A stretch of DNA of 64,000 bases, from positions 62,001 through 126,000 of the forward strand of contig JACKFD010000002.1 of assembly GCA_020632655.1 (NCBI GenBank), given 5' to 3'. The notes beneath the pieces were generated by a model. It did not search any database and was not told the origin of the DNA. It saw only the letters and a list, made by a program, of their open reading frames with translations. A program made the position numbers and the translations under genes. How positions within the stretch are numbered: position 1 is the stretch's first letter; each line of letters opens with the position of its first letter. The stretch comes from Spirochaetaceae bacterium. GTDB taxonomy: Bacteria > Myxococcota_A > UBA9160 > UBA4427. Of the stretch, positions 15,528 to 24,179 are shown piece after piece.

Positions 15528-17009
15528 TCAGCGCCGTCGGCGGAGGATCGCGGCGAAGAATCCGTCCGTGTCGTGGCGGTCGGGCGTGAGCTCGAGGAAG
15601 CGCTCGTCCTCGCCCGTGAGCGGCTGCGCACGCTCGCGCCCCCAGATCTCCTTCGGCGCGACGAGCTCGAGCTCGGGGTGCGCCTCGAGGAGCGCCTCGA
15701 CGATCGCCTCGTTCTCCGCCCGCAGCAGCGTGCAGGTCGCGTAGATCAAGCGTCCCCCCGGCGCGAGCAGGGGCAGCGCGCGCTCGGCGATCTCCCGCTG
15801 CAGGTGCGGCAGGCGCGTGAACTCGCGCGGATCGAGGCGCAGTCGGGCCTCGGGATTGCGGCGCAGGGAGCCGAGCCCCGTGCAGGGCGCGTCGAGCAGC
15901 ACGCGATCCGCGCGTCCCACGACCGCCGCGAGCGCTTCGGGCAGGGGCCGTTCGGCATCCGCTTCGAGCACGACCGCGCGCACGTTCGAGGCGCCCGCGC
16001 GCCGTGCGCGCCGACGCAGCTCGTCGACGCGCGCCGGGGTCGGGTCGGCCGCGAGCACGCGGCCGCGTCCACCGAGCGCCGCGGCGATCGCCAGGGTCTT
16101 GCCGCCGGCGCCCGCGCAGAAGTCGACGACGAGGCCGCGTGGCGGCGGTGCGACGAGCTCGGCGACGAGCTGGCTCCCCTCGTCCTGCATCTCGAAGAGG
16201 CCGCGTCGGAACGCGTCGAGCGAAAAGACGTTGGCCCCACCGACGACCTGCAGTGCTGCGCCGGCGAGTCGCCCCGGACGCGTTTCGACGCCTTCCTCGC
16301 GCAGCGCGTCCGCCAGCGCGTCGCGGGTCGTGGCGAGCGCGTTCGCGCGCAGCGTGACGGGCGGTCTTCCGCGCAGCGCGCGTGCGAGGGGCAGCGCTGC
16401 GTCTGCCCGCTCCTCCACCAGCCGCTCGGCCACGAAGCCCGGCAGCGAGCCGGCGATCGCCACCCGGGCGACGGGATCCGACAGCGAGTCGATCCACGCG
16501 TCGACGCCCGCCACCGCGTCCCAGTCGATCCCGGCGCAGCGTCGCGCCGCCAGCTCCGGCTTCAGCCACCCCGCCAGCACCCGTGCCGCCAGCAGCCGCT
16601 CCCAGGTCGAGGGCTCCGTGCCCGGGCCTTCGTCCGCCGGCGCCTCGGCGCGACCTGCCGCAAGGCTCGACGCACGACCCTCCGCGCGGCCGAGCCGCAG
16701 CGCCTCGTCGATCGTCCGCTCCGCCCGGAGCATCGCGTAGAGCGTGTCCGCGACGAACGCCCGGGCCCGCGGCGCCCGCAGTCGTCGCTCGCGGAACGCC
16801 TCGGCGAGCAACGCGCTCGCGAAGCGGTCGCTCTCGTGGACGGCGCGCCAGAGGTCGATCACCAGGGCTTCGAGGGGCTCGGGCTCGGGGTCGGAATTCG
16901 GGAGGGCGCGCGGCGCGCGGGTTCGCATGGGGGGCGTCCGATCGGGATGGCTTCGGCGGGAGGTCGGGCAGGACGGCGCAATGGTGCCGGGCTCGGGGCG
17001 GCTGCGCAT
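15528..17009 (-). CDS. rsmB: 16S rRNA m5C methyltransferase, RsmB type
   Basis: 493 residues from ATG 17009, where AAGGGA stands 8 bases upstream; ATG 16928 (466 residues) is an alternative closer to E. coli RsmB in length. The N-terminal part (about residues 45-190) is a NusB-like RNA-binding domain. The C-terminal half is a SAM-dependent methyltransferase: LVVDFCAGAGGKTLAIAAAL is motif I, RVLLDAPCTGLGSLRRNPE is motif IV with the release Cys, and YATCTLLRAENE carries the catalytic Cys of motif VI. The protein modifies a cytosine of the small-subunit rRNA; position 967 (E. coli numbering) is expected for RsmB. It is divergent from the DedA-rhodanese gene. Its exact orthology with RsmB rather than another m5C enzyme is likely but not proven. 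Confidence 0.88.
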   Translation of the reverse strand: MRSRPEPGTIAPSCPTSRRSHPDRTPPMRTRAPRALPNSDPEPEPLEALVIDLWRAVHESDRFASALLAEAFRERRLRAPRARAFVADTLYAMLRAERTIDEALRLGRAEGRASSLAAGRAEAPADEGPGTEPSTWERLLAARVLAGWLKPELAARRCAGIDWDAVAGVDAWIDSLSDPVARVAIAGSLPGFVAERLVEERADAALPLARALRGRPPVTLRANALATTRDALADALREEGVETRPGRLAGAALQVVGGANVFSLDAFRRGLFEMQDEGSQLVAELVAPPPRGLVVDFCAGAGGKTLAIAAALGGRGRVLAADPTPARVDELRRRARRAGASNVRAVVLEADAERPLPEALAAVVGRADRVLLDAPCTGLGSLRRNPEARLRLDPREFTRLPHLQREIAERALPLLAPGGRLIYATCTLLRAENEAIVEALLEAHPELELVAPKEIWGRERAQPLTGEDERFLELTPDRHDTDGFFAAILRRRR

Positions 17010-17116
17010 GGGGCGAGTCCCTTTCCGAGCGCGTGGATGCTGCGAGATGACAACACGCCGCGCAGACGGGACCATCGCGCGGCACGTCGGGTCGACGCGC
17101 GGACGAAGGAGGGGCG

Positions 17117-18067
17117 ATGGAAGAGGTGCAGGTCCTGCTCTCGACGTACGGGCTCTGGTTCGTCGCCCTGGTCGTGACCGCCGATCAGCTCGGCATCCCG
17201 ATTCCGGCACCACCGGCTCTCGTGGTCTGCGGTGGCCTCGTCGGGACGGGTCAGCTCGACGCGGGCGCGACGCTCCTCGCAGCGACGCTGCCCGCGCTCG
17301 CCGCCGACCTCCTCTGGTTCGAGATCGGGCGTCGCAAGGGACACGGCGTGCTGCGGCTGCTCTGCCGCATCTCCCTCGAGCCCGACTCCTGCGTGCGCAG
17401 TACCCGGGCGAGCTTCGAGCGACGGGGGCCGAAGACGCTGCTCTTCGCGAAGTTCGTGCCCGGCTTGCAGACGATCGCGCCGCCGCTGGCCGGGGCGAGC
17501 GGGATGTCGCCCCTGCGCTTCCTGCTCTGGAGCACGCCGGGTGCGCTGCTCTGGGCGGGATCGTTCCTCGTGCTCGGCGCCCTCTTCAAGGATCAGGTCG
17601 ACCATTTCCTGGCGCTGCTCGCGAGCTTCGGGGGCTGGCTCGGTCTCGTGCTCGTGGGCTCCCTCGCGATCTGGATCGCGTGGAAGGTCCTGCATCGACG
17701 CCGATTCCTGCGCGCCCTGCGCATCGCCCGGATCGAGCCCGCGGCCCTCGACGACATGATCCGCAGCGGCGCGGCCCCGGAGATCTACGACCTGCGCGGT
17801 CGGCTCGAGTTCGACCAGGACGCGCGCCGCATCCCCGGTGCGCGCGCGATCGGCCTCGAGGAGCTCGAGCATCGCCACCACGAGATCCCGCGCGACCGCG
17901 AGATCGTCGTCTACTGCACTTGACCCAACGAAGCCTCGAGCGCCCGTGTGGCGCTCCTGCTCAAGCGACGCGGGATCGAGCGCGTGCGTCCGCTCGCCGG
18001 GGGCTTCGACGCCTGGCTCGCCGAGGGGCGGCCGCTCGAAGGGCCGGCCGCGGCCGAGACGCGTTAG
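17117..18067 (+). CDS. DedA-family membrane protein fused to a rhodanese domain; in-frame TGA, candidate selenoprotein
   Basis: Read through to TAG 18065-18067 this encodes 316 residues, with one in-frame TGA at codon 269 (17921-17923). Residues 1-195 are a DedA-type membrane domain (LGIPIPAPPALVV, LLFAKFVPGLQTIAPPLAG). Residues 215-316 are a rhodanese domain. The active-site loop reads VVYCT-(TGA)-PNEASSARVALLL. In related DedA-rhodanese fusions, from memory, this loop is YCxCPNE, so the TGA sits at the second Cys and would give a C-x-Sec redox pair. The 47 codons after it keep the fold (VRPLAGGFDAWLAEG) and end at a normal stop. A hairpin at 17938-17956 fits a bacterial SECIS. The alternative is a Cys-to-stop nonsense change or a base error; a premature stop would leave a 268-residue protein. 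Confidence 0.85.
17938..17956 (+). other. Candidate bacterial SECIS hairpin
   Basis: A perfect 7-bp stem, GAGCGCC (17938-17944) with GGCGCTC (17950-17956), encloses the loop CGTGT. The loop begins 22 nt after the in-frame TGA (17921-17923), and G is at loop position 2. Known bacterial SECIS elements are stem-loops just downstream of the UGA with a G among the first two loop bases, at roughly this distance. Fit is by inspection only; no folding energy was computed. Confidence 0.6.
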
Positions 18068-18076
18068 CCCCCGCTC

Positions 18077-18997
18077 TCAGTCCGCTGTGTCCCATCGCGC
18101 GAACACCTTCGTCAGCTCTCGGACCCGTCGCAGGTAGTGACGCGGGTCATGGCTGCCGCAGCGTTCCCCCGCCCGGAAGCCGAAGCCCCGCGCGGCGAAG
18201 CGCACGCCGACCGAGGGGCCGCAGAGATGGATCACCGTCGCGAGGTCGCGCTTCTGGGCAGCGGTCGCCGTGCGCGGGGTGTCGCGGCGGGCGAGGATGC
18301 GCGCGACCTGGTGGTCGAGGTAGGCCGAGGTCATCTCGATCGCATGACCCGGCACGACGCGGAAGTAGAGCTCGTTCAGCCAGCAGGTGTCGAAGTCGTT
18401 CCAGGGGCCTTCGCGGGTGACCCGATGGTCGTGGATGCAGAAGCGGCGCGCCTGCTCGAAGGTGCCGTCCGTGATCTGGTACATGCCGACGGCGCTCGAG
18501 GCGGGGCGGTAGACGTCGAAGGGGTTGAAGCCCGGGCGGAAGCGCCAGTAGGTCCGCGCGACGGGATTGCCCGCCCCTTCGGTCTGGGCGAGGGCGGCGA
18601 GCAGGGCCGGTGACATCACGGGCGTCGAGTGTCGGCGGAAGGCCCGGCGATAGGCATTCCAGGTCTCGGCGGGCGTCTTGTCGAACTCGCCGGCGACGAC
18701 GAAGAAGAGCTCGGTCGGCTTGCGGGCGATCTGATAGGCAAAGTTCGCGACGGCCAGCGCGAGGCCGAGCACGACGACGGCGAGCGCGAGCTGGAGGCCA
18801 TCGGGCGCACGGCGCACGCTGCGCACGACGCGTCGCGCCGCGGGACCGAGTCGGCGCAGGGGCGCTCCGAGTCGGCGCAGTCGCGGCCCGACCCGGCGGC
18901 TCGCGGGCCGCCGGCCGCGCGCCGGTCGCCTAGCCGTCCGCGTGCGGGGACGCGCAGCCTGCTTCCGGCCGCGTCCGCCTGCGCGTCGAGCCGCCAT
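18077..18997 (-). CDS. Membrane-anchored lysozyme-like (SLT) transglycosylase
   Basis: 306 residues from ATG 18997, preceded by a G-rich site (GGGGGGATCGGGATCG). The first 60 residues are extremely Arg-rich and probably cytosolic. A single membrane helix follows (about 68-90, LQLALAVVVLGLALAVANFA). The periplasmic part carries a lysozyme-like fold: SPALLAALAQTEGAGNP places the putative catalytic Glu near residue 140, and SSAVGMYQITDGTFEQARRF is the usual G-x-x-Q-I motif of SLT enzymes. Lytic cleavage of peptidoglycan glycan strands is expected. The start overlaps the 3' end of the PEP-CTERM gene upstream by 68 bp. It converges on the DedA-rhodanese gene with 9 bp between. Confidence 0.78.
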   Translation of the reverse strand: MAARRAGGRGRKQAARPRTRTARRPARGRRPASRRVGPRLRRLGAPLRRLGPAARRVVRSVRRAPDGLQLALAVVVLGLALAVANFAYQIARKPTELFFVVAGEFDKTPAETWNAYRRAFRRHSTPVMSPALLAALAQTEGAGNPVARTYWRFRPGFNPFDVYRPASSAVGMYQITDGTFEQARRFCIHDHRVTREGPWNDFDTCWLNELYFRVVPGHAIEMTSAYLDHQVARILARRDTPRTATAAQKRDLATVIHLCGPSVGVRFAARGFGFRAGERCGSHDPRHYLRRVRELTKVFARWDTAD

Positions 18998-20576
18998 CGA
19001 TCCCGATCCCCCCTTCGGTCGGGCCCGTCCCCCGGGCGACGGCCCGAGTCTGCCACAGCGCGCGCCGCGCGCCGGCCGCGGCGACACCGATCACGACGAC
19101 CCAGGCGACCTCCGCCGGCGCGGGCTCGGGCACGACGATTCCGGCGAGCTCGGGCTTGAGCAAGCCCGCCGCATCCTGCAGCCCGGAGCAGGGCCAGAGG
19201 TTGAAGAGCGCCTGGAGCTCGGCGGTCAGGATGCCCTCGTCGACGAGCCAGGTGCCGAGCGGCGGGTAGTCGCGCAGGAACGAGTGGTTGTAGAAGAGGA
19301 AGTCACGCGCGTTGGCCTCGCGCAGCATGTGCTCGACCCAGGCCGATTGGGCTGCGGGGCTGCCGGCGATCTCGAAGACCCAGGGATCCGGCGGGCCCGA
19401 GGGCAGCGGCAGGTCGATCCGCAGCGGGCTCGGGCAGCTGCGCACGGACACCTCGGCGAGGCCCACGGGACCCGTCCAGCCGAGCCGGTCGATCGCCGCG
19501 ATCGGATCGACGGCGTCGGGCCAGTCGAGCCGACCGAAGCACGCGCCGCCCGCGTTCCAGTCCGCGAGGGGCCATGCCCGGCTCTCGGGCGCATCTCCTG
19601 CCGCGAGCCGCATCTCGAGGGCGTCGGGATAGAAGGAGAGGGCGAGCACGTCGAGGCGCCCGCCGAGGTCGAGGGCGTCGATCGCGCTCCGGTCGACGGG
19701 GAAGCAGGCGTCGACGCCCGCGTCCGGCGCCGACGGGCCGGGGGGCGTCGCGCAGGGCTGGAAGGTCGAGGTCGGGTAGCAGGCCTCGCGCGAGTAGCCG
19801 AGCAGATGCGGGTAGGAGAGCGTCGCGAAGAGGAGCGGCGCGTTCGGGCCGAGCGTCAGCTCGACCTGATCGTGCAGCGCGCGGTAGAGCGCGTAGAGCC
19901 CTTCGGCGCGGGTGGGGCATGTCGCTTCGATGATGTTCACCTCGACCAGCAAGGCGAACCAGTCGGGCTCGAGCTTCTCGCCGAGGTAGAGCAGGAAGTT
20001 GCGGTAGCTCCGCTCGAGGTCGAAGGAGACGGGGCCCGAGCCGGGATCGATCGTGTGCTGGCTGCCGGGGGAGAAGTCCGGGCAGGTCTGCGTGAACCCG
20101 ATGCGGGTCGTGGCGTCGACGTGCAGCGCCTCGAGGCGATCGCGCTGGCCCGCGAGGAGCGAGACCGCGAGGTAGCCCCTTCCCATCGCCGCGAAGTGCG
20201 CGGCGAACGAATCGAGCCAGCCCCGCGTCGGCGCATCGAGCGCCGCATCGTAGAACGCGACGCGATCGACGCCCGGCGGCGCATCGATGTCGAAGACGAG
20301 CCAGGGCACGGCGCGGTCCCAATGCAGCACGGCGAGGTTCGAGTGGCTCGCGATCTCGCCGAGCCAGGCGCTCGGATCGCCGGACGGGTCGACCTGCAGC
20401 GCGCAGTCGCCCGCGGCGAGACAGTCGGGCGTCTCGAGGTTGTGCTCGACCTGGAATTGCAGGATGCCGATCGCCGGCGCCGCGAGTGCCGCCGGCCCGG
20501 GCGCGCAGACGGCCAGTAGCAGCATCGCGAGCCGAAGGCCGGAGACGACGAGCCGGGTGCGATCGATTCCGTGCAC
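18930..20576 (-). CDS. Secreted protein with PEP-CTERM-like anchor and unusual extended tail
   Basis: 548 residues from GTG 20576, chosen because GAGGAG lies 7 bases upstream; ATG 20597 is also possible. A signal peptide is clear (LRLAMLLLAVCAPGPAALA). The large mature domain has alternating hydrophobic strands and helices and several Asp/Glu at strand ends (VEVNIIEATCP, LALSFYPDALEM, VGLAEVSV), which suggests a TIM-barrel hydrolase-like fold, but no family could be named. VVPEPAPAEVAWVVVIGVAA then ARRALW matches a PEP-CTERM anchor. Translation continues about 30 residues past that anchor and overlaps the next gene by 68 bp. That is unusual for this class and may reflect a shifted or lost stop codon. 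Function unknown. Confidence 0.72.
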   Translation of the reverse strand: MHGIDRTRLVVSGLRLAMLLLAVCAPGPAALAAPAIGILQFQVEHNLETPDCLAAGDCALQVDPSGDPSAWLGEIASHSNLAVLHWDRAVPWLVFDIDAPPGVDRVAFYDAALDAPTRGWLDSFAAHFAAMGRGYLAVSLLAGQRDRLEALHVDATTRIGFTQTCPDFSPGSQHTIDPGSGPVSFDLERSYRNFLLYLGEKLEPDWFALLVEVNIIEATCPTRAEGLYALYRALHDQVELTLGPNAPLLFATLSYPHLLGYSREACYPTSTFQPCATPPGPSAPDAGVDACFPVDRSAIDALDLGGRLDVLALSFYPDALEMRLAAGDAPESRAWPLADWNAGGACFGRLDWPDAVDPIAAIDRLGWTGPVGLAEVSVRSCPSPLRIDLPLPSGPPDPWVFEIAGSPAAQSAWVEHMLREANARDFLFYNHSFLRDYPPLGTWLVDEGILTAELQALFNLWPCSGLQDAAGLLKPELAGIVVPEPAPAEVAWVVVIGVAAAGARRALWQTRAVARGTGPTEGGIGIDGGSTRRRTRPEAGCASPHADG

Positions 20577-20711
20577 GGTGCGTCTCCTCGTTGCCATCCG
20601 GCCTCGCGGCCTCTCGGCGCGCGATCGCGTCCCTTCGTGAGTGCCCCGCGCGGCCCGAACGGCGCAGGGCTTCCCCCGGACGCGGGGCCCGGGTCGGGCT
20701 AGGGTGCCGCA

Positions 20712-21890
20712 ATGGCGAAGCCGAGGCCCGAGCCCTTCCGTGTCCACGTACCCGGGGCCGATCTCGCGGACCTCCGCGAGCGGCTGATGCGATGGCGCCG
20801 GGCGGCGGATTTCGGCAACGACGACTGGCGCTACGGCCTGAACGGCGACTTCCTCGCCCGCCTCGTCGAGCATTGGCTCGATCGCTACGACTGGCGTGCG
20901 CACGAGCTGCGCATGAACGAGCTCGACCATTTCCGGGTGCGTCTCGACGACGTGCCGATCCACTTCGTCCTTCGCCGCGGTCGCGGCCCCGCGCCGATCC
21001 CCCTCGTGCTGACCCACGGCTGGCCCTGGACCTTCTGGGACTTCCGGCACGTGATCGGTCCGCTCGCGGATCCCGAGGCCCACGGCGGGGATCCCGAGGA
21101 CGCCTTCGACGTCGTCGTGCCCTCGCTGCCCGGCTTCGTCTTCTCGAGCCCCCTCGAGCGGACGGGCGTCGGCTTCGCGCGGACGGCGGCGCTCTGGGAC
21201 CGCCTGATGCGCGAGGTCCTCGGCTACACACGTTATGCGGCGCAGGGCGGCGACTGGGGCGCCCTCGTGACGGCGGCGATCGGTCATCTCGGGGCCGATC
21301 ACGTGATCGGGGTGCACGAGAGCATGGGTGGCTTCCTCGACCTCGACTACGCCGCGATTCCCTGGGAGGAGTGCTCGCCGGAGGAGCGGGACTGGCCGGA
21401 GCGGGTGGCGCGCAAGACGTCGGCGATCACGAGCCACATGGCGGTGCACACGCACGACCCGCAGACCCTCGCCTTCGCCCTCGAGGACTCGCCGGTCGGT
21501 CTCGCGGCCTGGATCGTCGAGCGGCGGCGCGCCTGGAGCGATTGCGACGGCGACGTCGAGCGGCGCTTCTCCCTCGACGACCTGATCACGACCGTCTCGC
21601 TCTACTGGCACACGCGCACGATCGGCACGAGCCTGCGCTTCTACTGGGAGAGCATGGGGCCGGCACGCTGGCAGCCCGTACGCGACGTCTCGCCGGCGGT
21701 GCCGGTGCCGAGCGCCTTCGCGATCCTGCCCGAGGACAACGTCCTCGTCCCGCGGCGGGTGGCGGAGCGACACGCGAACGTCCAGCAATGGACGATCCTG
21801 CCGCGCGGCGGACATTTCGGTCCGGCCGAGGAGCCGGAGCTGATCGTCGAGGACGTCCGACGCTTCTTCCGCACGCTGCGCGGTCGATGA
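20712..21890 (+). CDS. Epoxide hydrolase family protein (EHN domain, paralog 1)
   Basis: 392 residues of the alpha/beta-hydrolase fold with an N-terminal EHN segment (FRVHVPGADLADLRERLMR). The oxyanion motif HGWPW is at residues 102-106. The nucleophile is Asp181 in QGGDWGA. The catalytic His is near residue 368 (PRGGHFGPAEEPE). The expected reaction is hydrolysis of an epoxide to a vicinal diol; the natural substrate is unknown. A close paralog lies at 62701-63888, with the same motif spacing (both have Asp181). The start follows directly on a TAGGGT that could be a -10 element. The gene is alone and divergent from the PEP-CTERM gene at 20576. Confidence 0.9.
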   Translation: MAKPRPEPFRVHVPGADLADLRERLMRWRRAADFGNDDWRYGLNGDFLARLVEHWLDRYDWRAHELRMNELDHFRVRLDDVPIHFVLRRGRGPAPIPLVLTHGWPWTFWDFRHVIGPLADPEAHGGDPEDAFDVVVPSLPGFVFSSPLERTGVGFARTAALWDRLMREVLGYTRYAAQGGDWGALVTAAIGHLGADHVIGVHESMGGFLDLDYAAIPWEECSPEERDWPERVARKTSAITSHMAVHTHDPQTLAFALEDSPVGLAAWIVERRRAWSDCDGDVERRFSLDDLITTVSLYWHTRTIGTSLRFYWESMGPARWQPVRDVSPAVPVPSAFAILPEDNVLVPRRVAERHANVQQWTILPRGGHFGPAEEPELIVEDVRRFFRTLRGR

Positions 21891-22073
21891 AGACTCTGAG
21901 GTCGCGGCCACGCGAACGGTTCGCTCCTCGCGATTGGCCTCATGGACTCGTCTTCGTTAGTCTGCGGGGCGTTCGTGAGCGATCGGGGACGGAGGCGATG
22001 CGCAAGACGTCGCCGGAGTCCCGCGCCCGTCGTCGCGCTCCCTTCTCGCGCCCGTCCTGAGGAGGTACCCGCC

Positions 22074-22871
22074 ATGATGGAATCGATCGATCGGAGATCG
22101 GCTCGTTCCGTGAGCAGACTCGGATGGATTCGTCTCCTGCTCTTCGCGTCGCTCGTTGCCGTGGGCGTCGTCGCAGCCGATGCTGCGTTCGCCGCGTCCG
22201 GGTCCGGTCCCCGGACCGCCACGGAGCTGCTGCATCAACGCAGTCGGCAGGGCATCGAGGATCGCGTCCGCCTCGCGATCGAGTACGCGGGTGATGCGCT
22301 CGAGGGGGCGCAGGTCGAAGTCCATGCGGAGCCAGGGGGCGTCGTCGTGCTCGCCGGTCGCGTTGCGTCGGAGCAGGCGCGTGAGCGCGCGGTGCGTCTC
22401 GCGCATTACGCGGTCGGCGTCCAGGCGGTCGACGACCAGCTGGAGATCGATCCGTCTCTCGCGCCGAAGCCTCCCCGCACCGCGCGTGCGAGCGCGGAGG
22501 AGGTGGGCTCTGGAGCCGGGTCGGGCGCGGCCGCCGCGGCCGCTCCGGCATCGCGGTCGTCGGTCCGGGTCGCCTCCGACGAAGAGGTCGAGCGGCACGT
22601 GGCGCGACGGATCGCGCGGGATCTCCCGGGGGATGCGCGCGCTGAACGGGGCTGGCTCGGAGGCTGGCGGGTCGCGGGCGACGGTTGGCGCGTCGACGTC
22701 GAGGCGGATCGCGGTACGGTGCATCTCGACGGAACGGTGTCGCAGGAGATCGGCGTCGAGCCCCTCGTCAGCTCGGCCCGGGCCGCGGCGCCGACGCGCG
22801 AGGTGGTTCCGGAAGTCGAGCTGACCCGCGAGCGGGAGCGGGGCTTCTTCGAGCGACTCTTCTATTTCTAG
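22074..22871 (+). CDS. Exported BON-domain protein
   Basis: 265 residues from ATG 22074, with GAGGAGGT 7 bases upstream; ATG 22077 is an equal alternative. A signal peptide runs to about residue 40 (WIRLLLFASLVAVGVVAADAAFA). Two BON modules follow: residues 55-125 (RVRLAIEYAGDALEGAQVEV, then GVVVLAGRVASEQARERAV) and residues 165-250 (VERHVARRIARDL, then RGTVHLDGTVSQEIGVEP). They are joined by an Ala/Gly-rich linker. BON domains are thought to bind phospholipid membranes, as in E. coli OsmY or DolP; a role in envelope stress is inferred. It lies 70 bp upstream of a mechanosensitive channel gene, which fits osmotic or envelope stress. Confidence 0.82.
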   Translation: MMESIDRRSARSVSRLGWIRLLLFASLVAVGVVAADAAFAASGSGPRTATELLHQRSRQGIEDRVRLAIEYAGDALEGAQVEVHAEPGGVVVLAGRVASEQARERAVRLAHYAVGVQAVDDQLEIDPSLAPKPPRTARASAEEVGSGAGSGAAAAAAPASRSSVRVASDEEVERHVARRIARDLPGDARAERGWLGGWRVAGDGWRVDVEADRGTVHLDGTVSQEIGVEPLVSSARAAAPTREVVPEVELTRERERGFFERLFYF

Positions 22872-22940
22872 TCCCCCGCATCGGCGACTTGGGGTGCGCA
22901 CGCAGACGTGCGTCGGCGCCGATTCGGGACGGGAGCGTCC

Positions 22941-24092
22941 ATGACCACGATCGAAGAGTGGCTGCCCGGGGACGCGCTCGATGTCTGGCTGCCGGCGCTG
23001 ATCGACGTCGGGCTCCTCGTGCTGGCCGTCGTCGTGGGCTGGATCGGCTATCGCATTCTCTTCTCCCTGCTGCGCCGCGCCGCGACGCAGGCCGCCAAGC
23101 CCCTCGCCCTGCGCATCGTCGACCAGATGCGTCCGGGCGCACGGCTGCTGGGGCCCATGCTCGCCATGCGCGCCGTCATGCCTGCGCTCGCGAGCCTGCC
23201 CGGCGTCGCCCGGGACGTCGTCCACCACGCGCTCGTCGTACTCGGCATCGCCGCGGCGACCTGGCTGCTCGTCGGCGTCGCCCGCGCGATCGCGAGCTTC
23301 CTGCGCGAGACCCATGACATCGGGGCCGAGGACAATCTCGCTGCGCGCCGCGTCGTCACGCAGGTGAACGTCCTCGAGCGCACGGCCGAGGTCATGATCG
23401 TCCTCTTCGGGATCGGCGCCGCGCTGCTGACGTTGCCCGGCGTGCGCGAGGTGGGCACGGGGCTGCTCGCCTCGGCGGGCGTGGTCGGGCTCGTGGTGGG
23501 TCTCGCGGCGCGCCCGCTGCTCGAGAACCTGATCGCAGGCGTCCAGCTCGCGCTGACCCAGCCGATCCGGATGGACGACGTGGTCATCGTCCGCGGCGAG
23601 TGGGGGCGCATCGAGGAGATCACGACGACCTACGTGGTCGTTCGGATCTGGGACGAGCGGCGTCTGGTCGTGCCCTTCTCGACGTTCATCCAGCAGCCCT
23701 TCGAGAACTGGACGCGTCGCTCGGCGGAGCTGATCGGCACGGTCTTCCTCTGGGCCGACTACCGGATCGACGTGGCGGCGGCGCGCGAAGCGCTCGAGGC
23801 GATCGTGCGCGAGACGCCGCTCTGGGACGGCCGCGTCTGCAACGTGCAGGTGACCGACACGACGGAGCACGCGGTCCAGCTCCGCGCCCTCCTGTCCGCC
23901 GCGGACTCGAGCACCGCCTGGGACCTGCGGGTGTACGTACGCGAACGATGGCTCGCCTGGCTGCAGAGGCATCAGCCCGAGGCCCTGCCGCGTGCGCGCG
24001 TGGAGCTCGAGGATCCGCGCACGAGTGCCGATCGCGCGTCGGAATCGCATGGGCCGCGCGACGGCGGTATGCTCGGCGCGCCCCCTCCCTGA
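22941..24092 (+). CDS. MscS-type mechanosensitive channel
   Basis: 383 residues from ATG 22941, with a G-rich site (GGGACGGGAGCG) upstream. Four or five membrane segments come first. The pore helix and the start of the MscS beta domain are clear: LLASAGVVGLVVGLAARPLL near residues 180-200, then ENLIAGVQLALTQPIRMDDVV and GEWGRIEEITTTYVVVR, with RLVVPFSTFIQQPFENWTR. The C-terminal vestibule domain is present but ends in a disordered tail (SADRASESHGPRDGG). The expected function is tension-gated release of solutes during hypo-osmotic shock. It follows the BON-protein gene on the same strand. Confidence 0.9.
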   Translation: MTTIEEWLPGDALDVWLPALIDVGLLVLAVVVGWIGYRILFSLLRRAATQAAKPLALRIVDQMRPGARLLGPMLAMRAVMPALASLPGVARDVVHHALVVLGIAAATWLLVGVARAIASFLRETHDIGAEDNLAARRVVTQVNVLERTAEVMIVLFGIGAALLTLPGVREVGTGLLASAGVVGLVVGLAARPLLENLIAGVQLALTQPIRMDDVVIVRGEWGRIEEITTTYVVVRIWDERRLVVPFSTFIQQPFENWTRRSAELIGTVFLWADYRIDVAAAREALEAIVRETPLWDGRVCNVQVTDTTEHAVQLRALLSAADSSTAWDLRVYVRERWLAWLQRHQPEALPRARVELEDPRTSADRASESHGPRDGGMLGAPPP

Positions 24093-24179
24093 TCGGTCGG
24101 CGTCGGGACGCGTGACGCGCGTCGCGGCGATCCGACTTCGCGGTGCGACGCTTCGCCCCGCCGTCGAGTGGAGGTCCCC

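Noticed and set aside
17117..17923. Complete 268-residue DedA protein ending at the TGA
   Set aside because: It would end in the middle of a rhodanese active-site loop, with the remaining rhodanese half preserved in frame directly downstream. The read-through interpretation fits better, although a recent nonsense mutation is not excluded.
17924..18067. Frameshift as the cause of the rhodanese interruption
   Set aside because: The downstream half is in the same frame as the upstream half, so no insertion or deletion is needed.
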